Below are positions 31,243 through 43,315 of a stretch of 64,000 nucleotides of DNA, one piece after another. The DNA is from Akebia trifoliata (Eukaryota > Streptophyta > Magnoliopsida > Ranunculales > Lardizabalaceae). The stretch is taken from the NCBI GenBank assembly GCA_017979445.1, contig CM030710.1, positions 14,990,248-15,054,247 on the forward strand, read 5' to 3'. How positions within the stretch are numbered: position 1 is the stretch's first letter; each line of letters starts with the position of its first letter. Below the pieces are notes generated by a model. That model had not been told where the DNA came from. It did no database searches and saw only the letters and a program-made list of their open reading frames with translations. The translations under genes and the position numbers were made by a program.

Positions 31243-32590
31243 TCACTCAAATTTATCAATTTGGATCAACTTGTGAGTTTTTGGACTCAAGAGTGAATGT
31301 CTCCAATAGTAGTAAATTTTTGGTATAAGAGAAGGGGATGACGACGAGGAAGAGATTGGAAGTACTTCCTTATCATTTATCATCAAATAAGTAGAACCTA
31401 TGTCCTTCGTTAGTTGATCGTCAACCACAACATTGATAGACTATTGAATAGAGTAGGTTCTCTGATTGGAGATTCGATAAAGGCCACTATGAATATATCA
31501 ACATATAGCCTTACCATTTCTCAAGTCAACCTTTCTCAGGTTGTCATGATCTCTAAAGAGTATAACATTTGTTGTTAAAGACCTTTAAAAACTTGATACT
31601 TGGAAAATAATTGTTCCATAGTTCATCAATTGTGGATCAACCCTACTCTAAGATATACAAAGAAATAAGGTATTAGGCAGTGTTTACAACCTTGGCTCAA
31701 AAATCTTACTATGAAGCATAATGAGACATTTTCTGTAGAATAGGGTTGAACCACTCAGCAACTCCATATTGCTAAGGGATCTTTAGAGATGAGAATTTAT
31801 GTCAAATCCTGTAATTGCCATAGAATTTAGTAAATTGACAATTCTCAAACTTTCCACCATGATTACTTCAGATCCATCCAACAACGAACTTTATTTTTTG
31901 TTTAAAGTTGCTTAATGATGTTCTTGAAACCATCAACTGTATCTAACTTTGTCCTTCAAGAATGCAATCAAAAAGAATTTGGAGTGATCATCTACTACTA
32001 CTAGAGAATGTCTCCCATGTGAAATAATGCTAGAGGATTTGGGGTAGCTAGAATGTTTATCCTTTTGTGGGTACTACAAATTTGTTTACAATTATGATAC
32101 TTCCCACGAATATTTTTAGTTTTACTGCCCAACATGGTCAAGTTATTGAAGCCACAACTGGACCTTGTCAACTTGAGCCATATTGTTTACATACAGAATG
32201 GGTGGTTCTTCCAGTGTCTTTGATAACATAATAGTCATCAAATGTGTAGAGACCTCTCAAAATTAATTTCTCATCAATATCTGAGATCTCACACACCTAA
32301 CGATTGAAACTCACCAATTGTTCTCTGTCGTGCATTTGAGATATGCTAAGGAGATTATATTTCAATATATCCACACAGAGGACAATTTTAACCTTGGGCA
32401 TCTTCAACCCACTGATCGTAGCACACCCAACAATCTTAGTGATATCACTATCACTAAAGATGACAAAGCCTCTATTAAACTCTACTAAGTGATTGATCTG
32501 GGTTTCGTCACTAGTCTTGTATTTGGAGTGACCACTATCCAATTATCATTGTGTGAAATTTCTTACCTTAGGAAGGGTGTAAACGTGAAC
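31243..32590 (-). pseudogene. pol: Copia protease end, GAG-pre-integrase and integrase fragment (left copy)
   Basis: Minus strand, several frames. It begins at a degraded protease active-site block (DSGHSKYKTSDETQINHLVEF). The pre-integrase section follows: VDILKYNLLSISQM and ISDIDEKLILRGLYTFDD. Next come integrase pieces: VVVDDHSKFF, NHGGKFENCQF, HKFSSLKIP, YGVAEW and KVVNTA (31950-31700), and a Ser-rich spacer (DDQLTKDIGSTYLMIN ... SSSSSSPSLIP). This matches the copia order PR-IN-RT, with RT missing. Stops are frequent. The same domains recur at 40040-40860, so two related copia copies lie on either side of Athila F. Homology to F ends and copia begins at about 32590. Confidence 0.75.
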
Positions 32591-32599
32591 TCTATTAAT

Positions 32600-34010
32600 C
32601 TTTAGAAATCGATTTATCGAGGAGAAGAATTTCTTCTAGAGGTACACACTCAAGATACGATTTAAGACGCTGGCCATTCACTTTAAAAGTGGATTTGTCC
32701 TTAAGATTAAGGACTTCAATAGCATCATGGAGGTAAGTTGCTTGGATGGTAAAATGATCAATCCAATGAGAATTGAGTTTCCTGGAAAAAGGTAGAGTTT
32801 GTTGTACAACAAAACTCTTTAACCAGGTTCGAAATTTCATTGAAGAACGTAGTTATTGTGATACAATTTTGTACGCTCTTTGTAGCATTTAGCACAATCA
32901 TAAGAGTCATTTCTGGTATCTTCAAATTCATCAAGTTGCAACTTACGATATTCACCTACTTTATCTAGATCAACGTTGAGGCACTTGATCCCCATTATGC
33001 TCGATGCTTAAGTTCTATAGGGAGATGACAGGCCTTGTCAAAAACTAATCGATAGGGAGACATCCCTATTGGTATTTAAAATATAGTTCGATAAGCCCAT
33101 AATGCGTCATTTAATCTCGAAGACCAATCTTTCCATGAAGGATTGACTATTTTTTCTAGAATAATCTTAATTTTCCAACTAAAAATCTCTGTCTGTGCAC
33201 ATGTTTAGGGATAGCAAGGTGTTGAAATTTTGAGTTATGAGGTATTTCCTTATCAATGATGTATTGTATTGCAGAAATGCGAGCCACCATCACTTATGAT
33301 AGCTCGTGGTATACCGAATCATGCTAAGATGGTCTCCTTAACAAAGTTGATTATTACCTTGTGATGTTCATTTTACACACCACAGCTTTTACCCATTTGG
33401 ATATGTAATCAACTACAATGAACATATACTAGAAACCCTGGGAGATAGGAAAGGGTCCCATAAAATCCGTACCTCAAATGTAAAAAATCTCGAAAATCAA
33501 AATAGGATTTTGAGGCATTTCATTTTTTTTGGAAATTTTTCCTAGTTTCTGACATCGACTATATGATTTACTTAAATCATGAGCATCTCGAAAAATGGTT
33601 GGCCAGAAGAAACTGCACTACAAGATTTTTACAGTGGTTTTCTTACCACTAAAATATCATCCACAGGCTTGATTATGACCAAACTCTAAGATATTGGCTT
33701 GCTTACAGGTTGGAACACAACGTTTGATAATTTAGTTACAATAGTACTTGAATAAGTATGGTTCATTCTAAAAATACCATTTGACTTTCAAAGGGGACAA
33801 AATTTATCTTTCCTAGTCTATGAGACTGGCAATTGACCTATAACTAGGTAGTTGAAAAGGTCAACATACCACAGAATGTTAAAATTGGAGATTTGTATAA
33901 GTTGGCCATTAGGATAGGATTCAATAATGGGTAAAGATTCTTCAGATGACTCAGTAATTATCCTAGATAGGTGATCAACTACAACATTTTTTGCATCCTA
34001 TTTGTCTCAG
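32600..34010 (-). pseudogene. pol: Integrase of Athila-type element F, decayed
   Basis: Minus strand. It aligns with the integrase of G (47985-49100) and then extends further, through a C-terminal part that G lacks: FPGKLNSHWIDHFTIQATYL and FKVNGQRLKSYLE (32830-32640). These are the expected end of an Athila integrase. Core pieces such as AIISDGGSHFCN-like and MSPYRLVF are visible near 33290 and 33070. Several stops and frameshifts occur. The piece ends abruptly at copia sequence near 32600, without PPT or 3' LTR. Confidence 0.75.
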
Positions 34011-35180
34011 ATTTTGAGATCAAACTCTTACAAGAGAAGAATCTAACAGATTAATATTGCTTTAGCATTCTTCGTAGATAGAAGATACTTCAAAGCAATA
34101 CGCTTTGTGTAGACCATGACTTTTGATCTTATTAGTTAGGGGTGGAATTTATCAACAGCATAGACTACTGCTAGCATTAACTTTTCTATTATATAGTAGT
34201 TAAGCTTAGTATTACTAAGGGTTTTATTGGCGTACTGGATAACGTGAGAATATTTATTAATTCGCTGACTCAAAATAGTGCCTATCGCATAATCCAAAGT
34301 GTCACACACAACCTCAAATGGAACATTCCACTTTTGAGGTTGAATGATGGGTGCCGAGGTTAACTCAGACTTAAGTTTGTTAAATGCAAAAAGACATGAC
34401 TCTGAGAAGTTGAAAGGAACATCCTTGACTAAAAGTTCACATAAAGGCTTCGAGATCTTCTTAAAATCTTTAATGAATCTACGGTAGAAACGTGCAAGGC
34501 CTAAGATTGATATAATTTCTTTGACAGTCTTAGGAGGTAGTAACTTTTTAATTAAACCTACCTTCACTTTATTTACTTAATCTCCTTTGTAGACACAATG
34601 TGCTCTAGCACAGTTCTAGATGTTACCATAAAATGACATTTTCCTTAATTAAGTACTAGATTAATTTCTTTACAACACATGAGGACCAAAGTCAAGTATT
34701 GGAGAAATTTCTTAAAACTTGATCCGAATATTAAAAAATAATCTATGAACACTTCAAGATATCTTTCTATCATATCTGAAAATATACTTATTATATACTA
34801 TTGAAAAGTAGCCAGTGCATTGCACAACCCAAAGGGCATGTGATGATACGCGAAAGTTTTGAAGCGATAAGTAAAAGTTGTTTTCTCCTGATCTGTAGGA
34901 GTAATGGGTATTTGTTTGTATCTGGAGTAACCATCCAAAAACTAATAGTGAGAATGTTCTACTAGACGTTCTAATATTTGGTCAATAAAAAGTAGCGAAA
35001 AGTAATCTTTATGAGTCGTTGAGTTGAATTTTCTATAATCGATACACACTCTCCATCCGATTTGGGCTCAAGTGGAAATTAATTCGTTGCCTTCGTTCAC
35101 TACCACAGTGATACCAGATTTCTTAGGAACAACATAAATGGGACTCACCTAACAACTATTGAAAATGGGAGATGATACCC
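34011..35180 (-). pseudogene. pol: Reverse transcriptase and RNase H of element F
   Basis: Minus-strand homologue of G 49226-50270. The best frame, 34567-34136, carries VGLIKKLLPPKTVKEI, FYRRFIKDFKKISKPLCELL, FEVVCDTLDYAIGTILSQRI and the RNase H start YYIIEKLMLAVVYAVDKF. The RT palm (VDD-like region near 34740) and the N-terminal RT (RVCID-like near 35050) are recognisable only across frameshifts. Where G has a stop in place of Q in LGxRIEK, F keeps the Q (ILSQRINK). Confidence 0.75.
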
Positions 35181-35689
35181 GCATCTAATAGTTTCATTAC
35201 TTTACCCTAGACTACATCTTTCATAATCAGATTTAATCGTCTCTAAGGTTTTAAGGAAGGTTTAGCAAAATCCTTTAGACGAATGTGGTGCATTACCACA
35301 TATGGACTAATTCCCTTAATATCGGCTATGGTCCAACCAATATTTTTTTAATATTCTAACAAAACTTTTAAAAACTATTTATCTTAGACTACACAGAGGT
35401 GAGAGGAAATCATCACAAGCAAAGTTTGATTTTTGACATATCTCAAAGTCTCTGAAAGCACTTAGAGTTCTAATGTGGGAGACTCAATTTAAGAAAGAAC
35501 GAAAGTGGAAGTACGAATAGAAAGATTTTTTATTTTTACGTGCCAATGAGTCTATGTAAGGAACAAATTCAAGTAAAGCATTGACTTCATTTATGGACTC
35601 TTCTATGTCAAAATCTTGACCTAAATGGGTCAAACATCTTTCTAGGGGATCAAAATACCCTAAATTTTGACACGTTTGATTGACTAGTA

Positions 35690-36511
35690 TATTTAAAATT
35701 CACTTCCTCCACATCATCATCTACATCAATCCCTTGGAAATTGTGGAAGACGTTCAATTTGACTTTCATATGCCCAAATACTAAAGTCTTAATCCCGTTT
35801 CTACAACGAATGATTGTTTAAAAATTGCTAAAAATGGACGTCCTAAGATTATAGGAACATGACTGTGCGGATTGATAACTGGCTTTGTGTCTAAGATAAC
35901 AAAGTCAATTAGGAAATATAAATCCTTGACTTTCACTATCACATTTTCAATTATATATTTGAAAACTTTGATAGACCTATTGGTAAAGCTCAACGTGATA
36001 TAAGTGGGTTTCAAAATCCCCAAACCTAATTGTTTATAAAATGAGTAAGGTAAAAGATTCACACTTTCCCCTAAGTCTAAGAGACATTTTTCAATCACTT
36101 GATCTCCAATGTGAATGAAAATTATCAGACATCTAGGATTTTTAAATTTTGGTGCAACTATTTGCTGGATGAGAGAAGAAGCTTGAACTACCATGATAGC
36201 TTCACGAATAAATATTGTTTCCTCTTAGCTGTGGTCAAATCTTTCATGAATTTTGCATAAGAAGGTATTTGCTTAATGACATCTATGAATGGAATATTGA
36301 TGTGTACATTTTGAAAAACTTTGAGGACACCCTCAAATTGTTTATTCTTTTTCTTGTCCTTAAGGCAATGGGAAAATAAAACTTTAGGAATTGGTGGAAT
36401 GATAGAAAATTTCTCCAAATCTTTCTCCTTCTCCTTAGGAGATTCTACAATTTCTTTTACTTGAACTTTATCTTTTTTTGGGACATTTTCTTCCTCGTCC
36501 ATAGGCTGCAC
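35690..36511 (-). pseudogene. pol: Protease region of element F
   Basis: Two overlapping frames. 36511-36188 is the gag-protease linker with the KKDKVQVKEIVESPKEKEKD acidic/basic stretch and IPSYAKFMKDLTTAKRK. 36194-35781 is the aspartic protease with DLGESVNLLPYSFYKQLGLG around the active site (G has DLGAS; here Ala is Glu), VIVKVKDLYFLIDFVILDT and VPIILGRPFLAI. A frame change joins the two segments where they overlap near 36190. Element F is otherwise collinear with G. Confidence 0.8.
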
Positions 36512-36599
36512 TTTGTTGTCTACCTTCTTTCCTGACCTTAAGGTGTGGATAGTTTGGATGGAGTTTGTCTTTCTCCTGAATGGCTTTTTACCTCGTATT

Positions 36600-37550
36600 G
36601 ACCCTTTGGCCCATTGGGAATCGTAGGTTGACCCCTAGAGTTGGGAATAATTTTACTAGGGAATTGCCCTTTCTCTCATCTTCCAAGGGAAAGACCACTA
36701 AATTGAATTGGTTCATTTTATTTGTGCAAAATGTTTGGATAGAACCTATTATCTAGATGATACGTTTGGCTATAAGAATTATGAGTGGACTTCCTAAAAA
36801 CACAATAGCCATTAACAACTTTAGCTTGTTTGGCCTTAATATATGGCAAGATGGGATAAAATTCAACTAAATGGTCATTATTATCATACAAGACATATAC
36901 GAAAGTTTGCTTAATTGAAACTTGTGAAACTGAGTGAGAATCATATTGTGGAATAGATGTTGAGATGTTGAAATTGTCTAGCTTCTTTGTAAAACTATGC
37001 ATACCACTCACTAGAATGGACATAATATTTTTCAGATCGAGGTCTACCTTCATCTCATATATTCCTAGTTTCTTAACAGGATCTTCTCTACCAAACTCTT
37101 TGTTATTCGTACTATAATTTTGAGCATTCTCAACTAGTTCAATTAGAAAATAATATGCTTGGTTGAGAGTTTGGTTCATGACTTGGCCTTTATATATAGG
37201 TTCAACTCTCCTTATCTAAATTTTTGATTTCTAAAGATTTGACATACGGTCAAGAATCGATTAAGGTGGGTATATGATTGTTCATGCTCTATATCATGAA
37301 AATTAGGGAACATGTTTATTGTGGCTGTCCTAATTTCAAATTGAGGTGTATTGTTTAATGGTAACACAATGCACATAGGTGGGGTAGCAAAAGTAGAAAC
37401 AAAGAGCTCATTGAGAGTTCATTCTCTATCACCAATCATATTTAATAAACGCCTCTTATGAATTCTATTGATGGTAAACTCGATCTCAAGATCCAATTGT
37501 TCTAATGTGGTACTCCTAGATCATCTACTAAGTATACAATTCATTGAGTA
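36600..37550 (-). pseudogene. gag: gag of element F, C-terminal half best preserved
   Basis: The frame 37179-36718 (MNQTLNQAYYFLIELVENAQ ... KKLDNFNIS ... VLYDNNDHLVEFYP) matches G gag residues from about 200 onward. In the zinc knuckle only the histidine (NNDH) remains, because C-x2-C has become VYVLYD and the last Cys is also lost. Upstream the capsid part is visible but broken. The start region corresponding to MLGRRS in D and G (about 37547) has lost its ATG. Confidence 0.7.
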
Positions 37551-38670
37551 TTTCAAACAATCACAAAAAAAGATTGGACCTAGATAAGTTGCCTAACTCT
37601 AGACAACTCATAACTGGTTAGAAATTACACAACTAGCCTTCCAACTCAGTTCTTTGAAATCAAATTTAGATCATTCGGATCTTCAGATTGGAGGCGACGC
37701 ACAATGCACAAATAAGGGCACTCTTAAATCACATTCCTTTATCGAATAGACTTAGTTTATCCCCTTAAAAGGGTAAGATCTTATTAGATGTCAAATATGA
37801 TCAAAAAATGTAATTAACACAACTTGAAGTGGATTTCTCCTATTGAACTCGTGGGTCCTATTGTCAAGTGTAACTGATTTTAATTAATTTGATTGAATAA
37901 CTAGTGAGTTGATTCCCCTAATTAGATCAAGGAATTGATAATTACCTCCAATCCTTATCTTATGGTCCCATCCCTAGAAGAGAGGTGTTATTTACGAAAC
38001 TTAATTAACTAATCCAAGTGTGTGCAAAGTGAAAAATAACAAACAAAGGCAAGTAATAACCCACTAGCAATGAGAAGTGTGGATGTTTCGAATATACCTC
38101 TCGTGCTAGACAGGGTGAAAATAAGTTGAGTCGACTTGGGCCACCAAGTCCAATTTTGGTATGTGAACCTCAAGAGCCGTGACAATATCTTCTAACCATC
38201 GTCTTTCCCTAGTCTATTACAATCCAAGCCTTGTTGGATAATTAATCAACTAATAAAAATTTTTACAGCGTTTTTAATACAAATGAATCTAAAACAAAAA
38301 AGAAACCTAACTAAAAAATATATACAAAAGAAATAAAGTATTAGAAATTGAACAAAATAGAAAAGAAAAAATAAAAACTGAACCCACTACTACAATTCAG
38401 AAGCAAAAAATAAAAGTTGTATCAATTTTGAAAACTCAACTCTCCAGCCTCAATGTGGCATAGTGAACCACTACGTCACATTGATATCTCAAGATCTATG
38501 TTTGAAATTTTTACATAGATCTTGGATATTCTCACTGGTTGTAATGAACACATATTTTTTTGATTTTTTGAAAAAATGGATCAATAGAAAATAAAAATAG
38601 AAATAAAGAAAAAAAAAAGAAAAAAATAATAAAAATTATCTTTAACCAACTTAAAACAACTATACCTTTC
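37551..38670 (-). other. Leader of element F
   Basis: Non-coding, collinear with the leaders of D and G. It contains the shared 'aatccaagcctt' and 'ccaactc' blocks, with A-rich stretches near 38540-38640. It separates the gag start from the PBS. Confidence 0.65.
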
Positions 38671-38686
38671 TTCGACAGTGGCGCTA
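38671..38686 (-). other. Decayed PBS of element F
   Basis: On the minus strand TAGCGCCACTGTCGAA, a diverged version of the TGGCGCC(A/G)CTGCCGGGG site of element G. It lies six bases inside the LTR end, the same spacing as in G. Confidence 0.7.
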
Positions 38687-38692
38687 AAATTC

Positions 38693-40020
38693 TGATGTTC
38701 ACTCTAATCGAAAATTAATATTTATATTCTCGTTTGCATGTGGGCAAGTGAGGGATTGAACTGAACCCAAGAGAAATGGGGGATGTTACCAAGTTAGCAA
38801 GAAATGACGTTAATCTAAGTTACAATTTAAACCTATTTTTGTATTTTTCTGAAACACAATGGATAGTAAAATGTTACTGGAAATTAAAACAGTAGAAGAA
38901 AAAATTATACTACGTAAACTAAAGAGATAAAACCATTAGTGATTAAAATAACCTAGAATTAACACATAAAATTGTACTTGAGTTTATCCTTCTTTGCACT
39001 TAACCACAAGGGCTTGCTATAAGCTCCTTGAGTTGGCAGATATGGCATGAAATTTTTTGAGAAAACAATATAATTAGGATTTCTTTACTCATTAATGTGT
39101 GAAGTCCCTACCATCAAATATCTAATTTAAGCATATTTTATTTTGATTTTATCTAAGCATAAAATATTTAAGTTAAGTATAGAAGGTGGAGAGATTCAAT
39201 TAAACCTTTAATCCATGAGAGTTGGATAAAATCTTGAAGTGAATCCTATAAACAAAATAAAGAACGTGGAAAGATAAAGAAATAACATAGAATTAAAGCT
39301 TGCTCCTAGGCTTCTTTCTTTCATTAATAGAGGGAGTCTAGCCTACAGTCATGGCAAGGATACAAGAGAAAGTAATAGAAACAACATTTGTATTCATGAC
39401 AACCAAGGTATATTATCTCTTTGAGAAATTATAGAAGTTGTCGAAATAAAATTTAACTACAAAATGAAAATTACAGAGAAAATGTCAAGGGCATTAGGGG
39501 GAGAAGAAAAGATGGGACAAGAGCCCAAAGAATCTTTTCTAATTGGGAAAATGATGTATTTATAGATTTGAGTTGTTCTCGAAGGATCCAAAAATAGCTT
39601 CCATCACTCTTACGTATAATCTCACGTGCGAAGCAAACAAGTGAAATTCTAGGGCAATCTTACTGAGGTAGACTGTGCCACATTGAGGTTTGACTGCGTC
39701 GCATTGCTCTTGAGACCTTCAGACCTTATTTTTTGACTGGTTGCTTGATCTAACTTCTTGATTGTAGTGCACTCTTACTTAAGTGATGCGGTATATTCAT
39801 ATGGATAAGTTGATCATTGACATGTATAGTGAACATAAGCGATCACTTTTCTGATATTTACGATTATTTTGTACAATTACCTAATGAATATGACATAACA
39901 TGAAATGTGATAATTTAAGACTTAACATACTTATTTATCTAATCTTATGAAATAAGGATAGAAATTGAGATAAATACTTCAGAAAAGTACGAATAAATTA
40001 GTGTTTTGAGACACTGATTA
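38693..40020 (-). mobile_element. 5' LTR of Athila-type element F
   Basis: In plus coordinates it runs from TGATGTTCACTC to ...GAGACACTGATTA. The outer end matches LTR D (TGATTAGTATCTCAAAACAC) and the inner end adjoins the PBS. A TATA-type word (plus 'tatttata' at 39557-39564) sits at the usual place. At 1328 bp it is the longest LTR of the family here. It is inserted in copia integrase sequence (40021 onward). No 3' LTR is present on the left. Confidence 0.75.
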
Positions 40021-40870
40021 AGTTTTGAGAGCTTAAAATTCATTTTGAATATCATATTTATCGCAGAATTGAGTGAACTAACTATCTTCAAACTCACCAT
40101 CGTGATCATTCCTAATCGTACCTATGATTATGTTTTGTTATATCTGAAGTTGCTTTATGAGTTTTTTGAATTTATCGAATATTTTAGATTTTTCTCTCGA
40201 GAAGGCGATCTAGGAAAACCTGGAGTAATCATCAACTTCCATCGAAAAATGTCTCTTTCCTCCAAGACTTAAAATTCTAGTGGGATCTATTAGATCCACG
40301 TGTAGTAAAGCTAGATGTTTTGAGGTAGCCAGAGTGTTGGTTTTTTTTGACACTCCTAGTTTGTTTATCAATTTGGCATTTTCCACAGTCGTCTCTCACT
40401 TTCTTATCCAATTTAGGTAGCCTTCGAACTAAAACTTTAGAAGTTAGTCGAGAGAAGCTTTTTTAATGGATATGGCATAAACATTGATGCTGTCTACTTG
40501 GGCCAAATTACCAACACAGGAAGTGTTGGATTTTCCAGAGTTTGAGTTATCGAAAGTATAAAGACCTTTCATTATAATTTTATCATCAATGTCGGAGATA
40601 TCTCAAACTTCACAGTTGAATCTCGCCAAGTGATCTCTGTCACATACTTGAGATATGCTAAGAAGATTATATTTCAACCATCAACACAGAATGCATTTTC
40701 AACCTTGGATAATCTTGGTCAATTGATTGTGTTTCACCCAACAATTCTAGCAATATTGCCATCACCAAAGGTGACAAAGCCTCCATCGAACTCAACCAAA
40801 TGAATAAAATGATTTCGATCACCAGTTATGTTTCAAGAGCATCTACTATCAAAATATCATCATGTAAGAT
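40021..40870 (-). pseudogene. pol: Copia pre-integrase/integrase fragment (right copy)
   Basis: Minus strand. HLVEFDGGFVTFGDGNIARI and ISDIDDKIIMKGLYTFDN mark the GAG-pre-integrase region. DDCGKCQIDKQTRS carries the CxxC of the integrase zinc module. LLHVDLIDPTRI, VDDYSRFS and IRNDHDGEFED are integrase core motifs with the first two catalytic Asp. The sequence stops at FCDKYDIQNEF, where LTR F begins, so F inserted into or recombined with this integrase. Stops and frameshifts are present. Confidence 0.75.
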
Positions 40871-42360
40871 TTTCATCTTTGAGCTTTGTGTGCATTATGA
40901 GGCACTTGTTATCCCCAAATTTCATTTTCCATTTTAGGATTGTCTTTGAGGTTGGGGATTACGTTTAAGAAGTGAATGAATTTTCCTATTAAGCTCAACT
41001 TTCTCCTTAACTAGTAAGTTCCTTTTAGGGGATATATTATTTTTAGGTGATAAAAAAGGGGATTTTTTTGTGTTCCTTCTTGCAGTTTGGTTGCCTTTAC
41101 TAGACTCAAAGAGTTCACGAGTCTTCAAGTTTAGGATAGCAAATTTTTATAGACTTCCCTAACATGGTTGTTCATTTTAGGAAGAGAAGGATTCTACATT
41201 CCTTTGGACTTGGGAGAGTCCTCTTTCCTTGTAATTGTATTATTCATTTACAAAGGAGTTTTCCCATTATCATGCTTCTTCTTCTCAACAACTGAAGCTT
41301 TATTAATAAGAGTCTGTGTGGTTGTTGAGTAGACGATCTCGTATTTGATATACTTGAATTTCATATAAATAGTACCACCATAGAAGTTGCATGTGATAAC
41401 TTTCTTAGAGTTCTTCTTTAAGTTAAATGAATCTCTATGATCAAACACAGGGAGATAAGGAGGTGTTGTAGGAGTATACATATCATAACCTAGACCTTTT
41501 CTATCTCCATAAGGCTTTTGCAGAAGTTTTTATAACTTCTCACTTCCTTGGGTGTAGTTATGTTCAAGTCCAGCTCTGTGGATTTATAGCTCACTAATGT
41601 CTAACTTAATATTCTTGTTTTCATCATGGAGATTAGATAGTTCTATGTTTTGATGAGCTATCGTGGAGTAACATTTTAAGAAAAGTTCACAACTATTGTA
41701 GATTGTTGAGCAACTCATTCGTCCATCATAGGCCTTCTCAAAAATTGAGAGTGAACTAGATTGTCTTTCAAGGGTGGTTTCGAGTTCAATCTTAACATCT
41801 TCTAACTAAAACCCTAAAAAATATTTTTTTCACTAGCCTTTTTATAATTAGTTTGCCATTATTCTTTTTGAAGTTTTTCTCAACCATATTTCTTGGTCAG
41901 TTTCAAATGGCAAATGACCAAGTCATTATAAGTTGATTGAAGATCCAAGTCTTTGTCATCACCATCACCATTTTTCTTATCAAAGGAGGAGGCATCTTGA
42001 GGAGGATTCTAATTTTTATTTTCTTGTTCTTCCTCAACTTCATCCTCATGGGGATGGAAACTATAATGCCTCCAAGTTTTGTGTGTATCTTGAAAAAATT
42101 CATAAGTATGAAATTTTTTCTTGAAGTTGTAATTTGGCAAAATTGATTACATCATTGGATCCGTAATGAAAAATTAATTGAAATAGACTATAAATTTGTG
42201 AAAATCGGAGCATGGGACATTTAGGTTCTTAACATAAACTGTCAAATAATTGTTACATCCTTTTAATTCTTTAAATACTAAAGCCAATAAGAATTTACAG
42301 ATTTTAATTTTTCGTCCATTTCTTCTTTTAGAAAATAAAACCCTAGAGCAAACCATGGGC
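40871..42360 (-). pseudogene. gag: Copia gag/protease region of the right copy, very degraded
   Basis: The minus strand between the integrase fragment and about 42360 contains short frames. 41128-40934 is basic and Ser/Lys/Asn-rich. 41481-41248 includes CNFYGGTIYMKF, possibly a broken zinc knuckle. Charged coiled-coil-like pieces lie at 41500-41900, and an acidic 'DDKDLDLQ' segment near 41940. The order and composition fit a Sirevirus-type gag running toward the integrase on the same strand. None of it is intact, and the call rests mainly on position. Confidence 0.45.
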
Positions 42361-42709
42361 TCTGAAAAAATTTTGCGTCGATTTCTAATCGCTTAAAGGA
42401 TTCCTTAGGGTTTGTCATAGGATTAGTGACCGCCCGTCTCATTGAGAACTTCGAGGAGAATCACAAAGTTAGAAGTTATGATCTTCTAGAAAGGGAAAAT
42501 TAAGATTCAACCTAGATCTTCTACGTTTTTCGTGGATTCCTAGCTTCAAAATGTAAGAAATTTCTAGATCCTTATAATAATTTTAGTTTTTCAGACACCA
42601 TAAGTGTTTATTCCAAACCATATTTATGTTGCTAAAAATAAAGAAAAATCCATTATTTTTGTAAAACTCATGATTGATTTGTTATTATGTTAATTTATAA
42701 TTTGGGATT
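42361..42709. other. Spacer before element I
   Basis: About 350 bp, probably the leader of the copia right copy or flanking DNA. No LTR or PBS of copia could be placed. Confidence 0.35.
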
Positions 42710-43263
42710 TGTAGAGGAAAATTACTGATCAATTATCTAAACCATACATGTGTTCAAGCCAGTTGAATGGTTCCATGCAGTAGTAGGACAAATCAAAGCA
42801 AAGATCTCCCTAGTCTTGCTAGAATGGCAACATAACACCGAATAAGACCTGACCTACCAAGCAGGGCATACCTGGTCAAAAAATACCCGTAATCTTAATA
42901 TGCTCACGTCAAGCCTAGAGAACTCAAAGGAGATCTCCCCAGTATAGTATGTTCAATCCAAAAGAACCCCATTCCATTACAGGATCCAAAGAATCAGGGG
43001 ATTCCCCGCGATCACCCCTGTGAGAAGGGGAAACCTTGATTCACAAGAAGGATCTATAAATAGCACAAATAACATAAAGGAAGGGACCTTTTGACGGATT
43101 GGAGGTCTAACCAGTTGATTAGATTATTCATCTACTTCTCTAATTTAAGTGTCGAAGATTTTTTGGCAGGTCCCATACCAGCACAAGGAAGGAGGCGACA
43201 GGACTAACTTCGGACCTGTGAGACAGAGTCCATCAGCACCGAGCATCGGATTTTGATCTCACA
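42710..43263 (+). mobile_element. 5' LTR of Tat-type element I
   Basis: It ends ...TGATCTCACA just before a Tat-type PBS. A TATA box (TATAAATAG, 43054-43062) lies about 200 bases before its end, which suits a promoter. The start is set at TGTAGAGG (42710) as the nearest TG-type end and is uncertain by tens of bases. The LTR is only about 550 bp, much shorter than the Tat-type LTRs B and J, so I is a different Tat lineage. Confidence 0.65.
43054..43062 (+). promoter_or_regulatory. TATA box in LTR I
   Basis: TATAAATAG in the context 'ggatctataaatagcac'. The spacing to the LTR end is compatible with the retrotransposon promoter. Confidence 0.65.
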
Positions 43264-43267
43264 AATC

Positions 43268-43285
43268 TAGAACCATCTGTGGGAA
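43268..43285 (+). other. PBS of Tat-type element I, decayed
   Basis: TAGAACCATCTGTGGGAA corresponds to the common Tat PBS form TGGCGCCGTCTGTGGGAA. The 3' half is intact and the GCGCCG portion has mutated. Confidence 0.6.
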
Positions 43286-43315
43286 CCCAATAACATATTG
43301 ATTTCAATTGAAATA

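Noticed and set aside
31243..40870. One copia element simply interrupted by Athila F
   Set aside because: Both flanking fragments contain the same pre-integrase/integrase domains, so they overlap instead of complementing each other.
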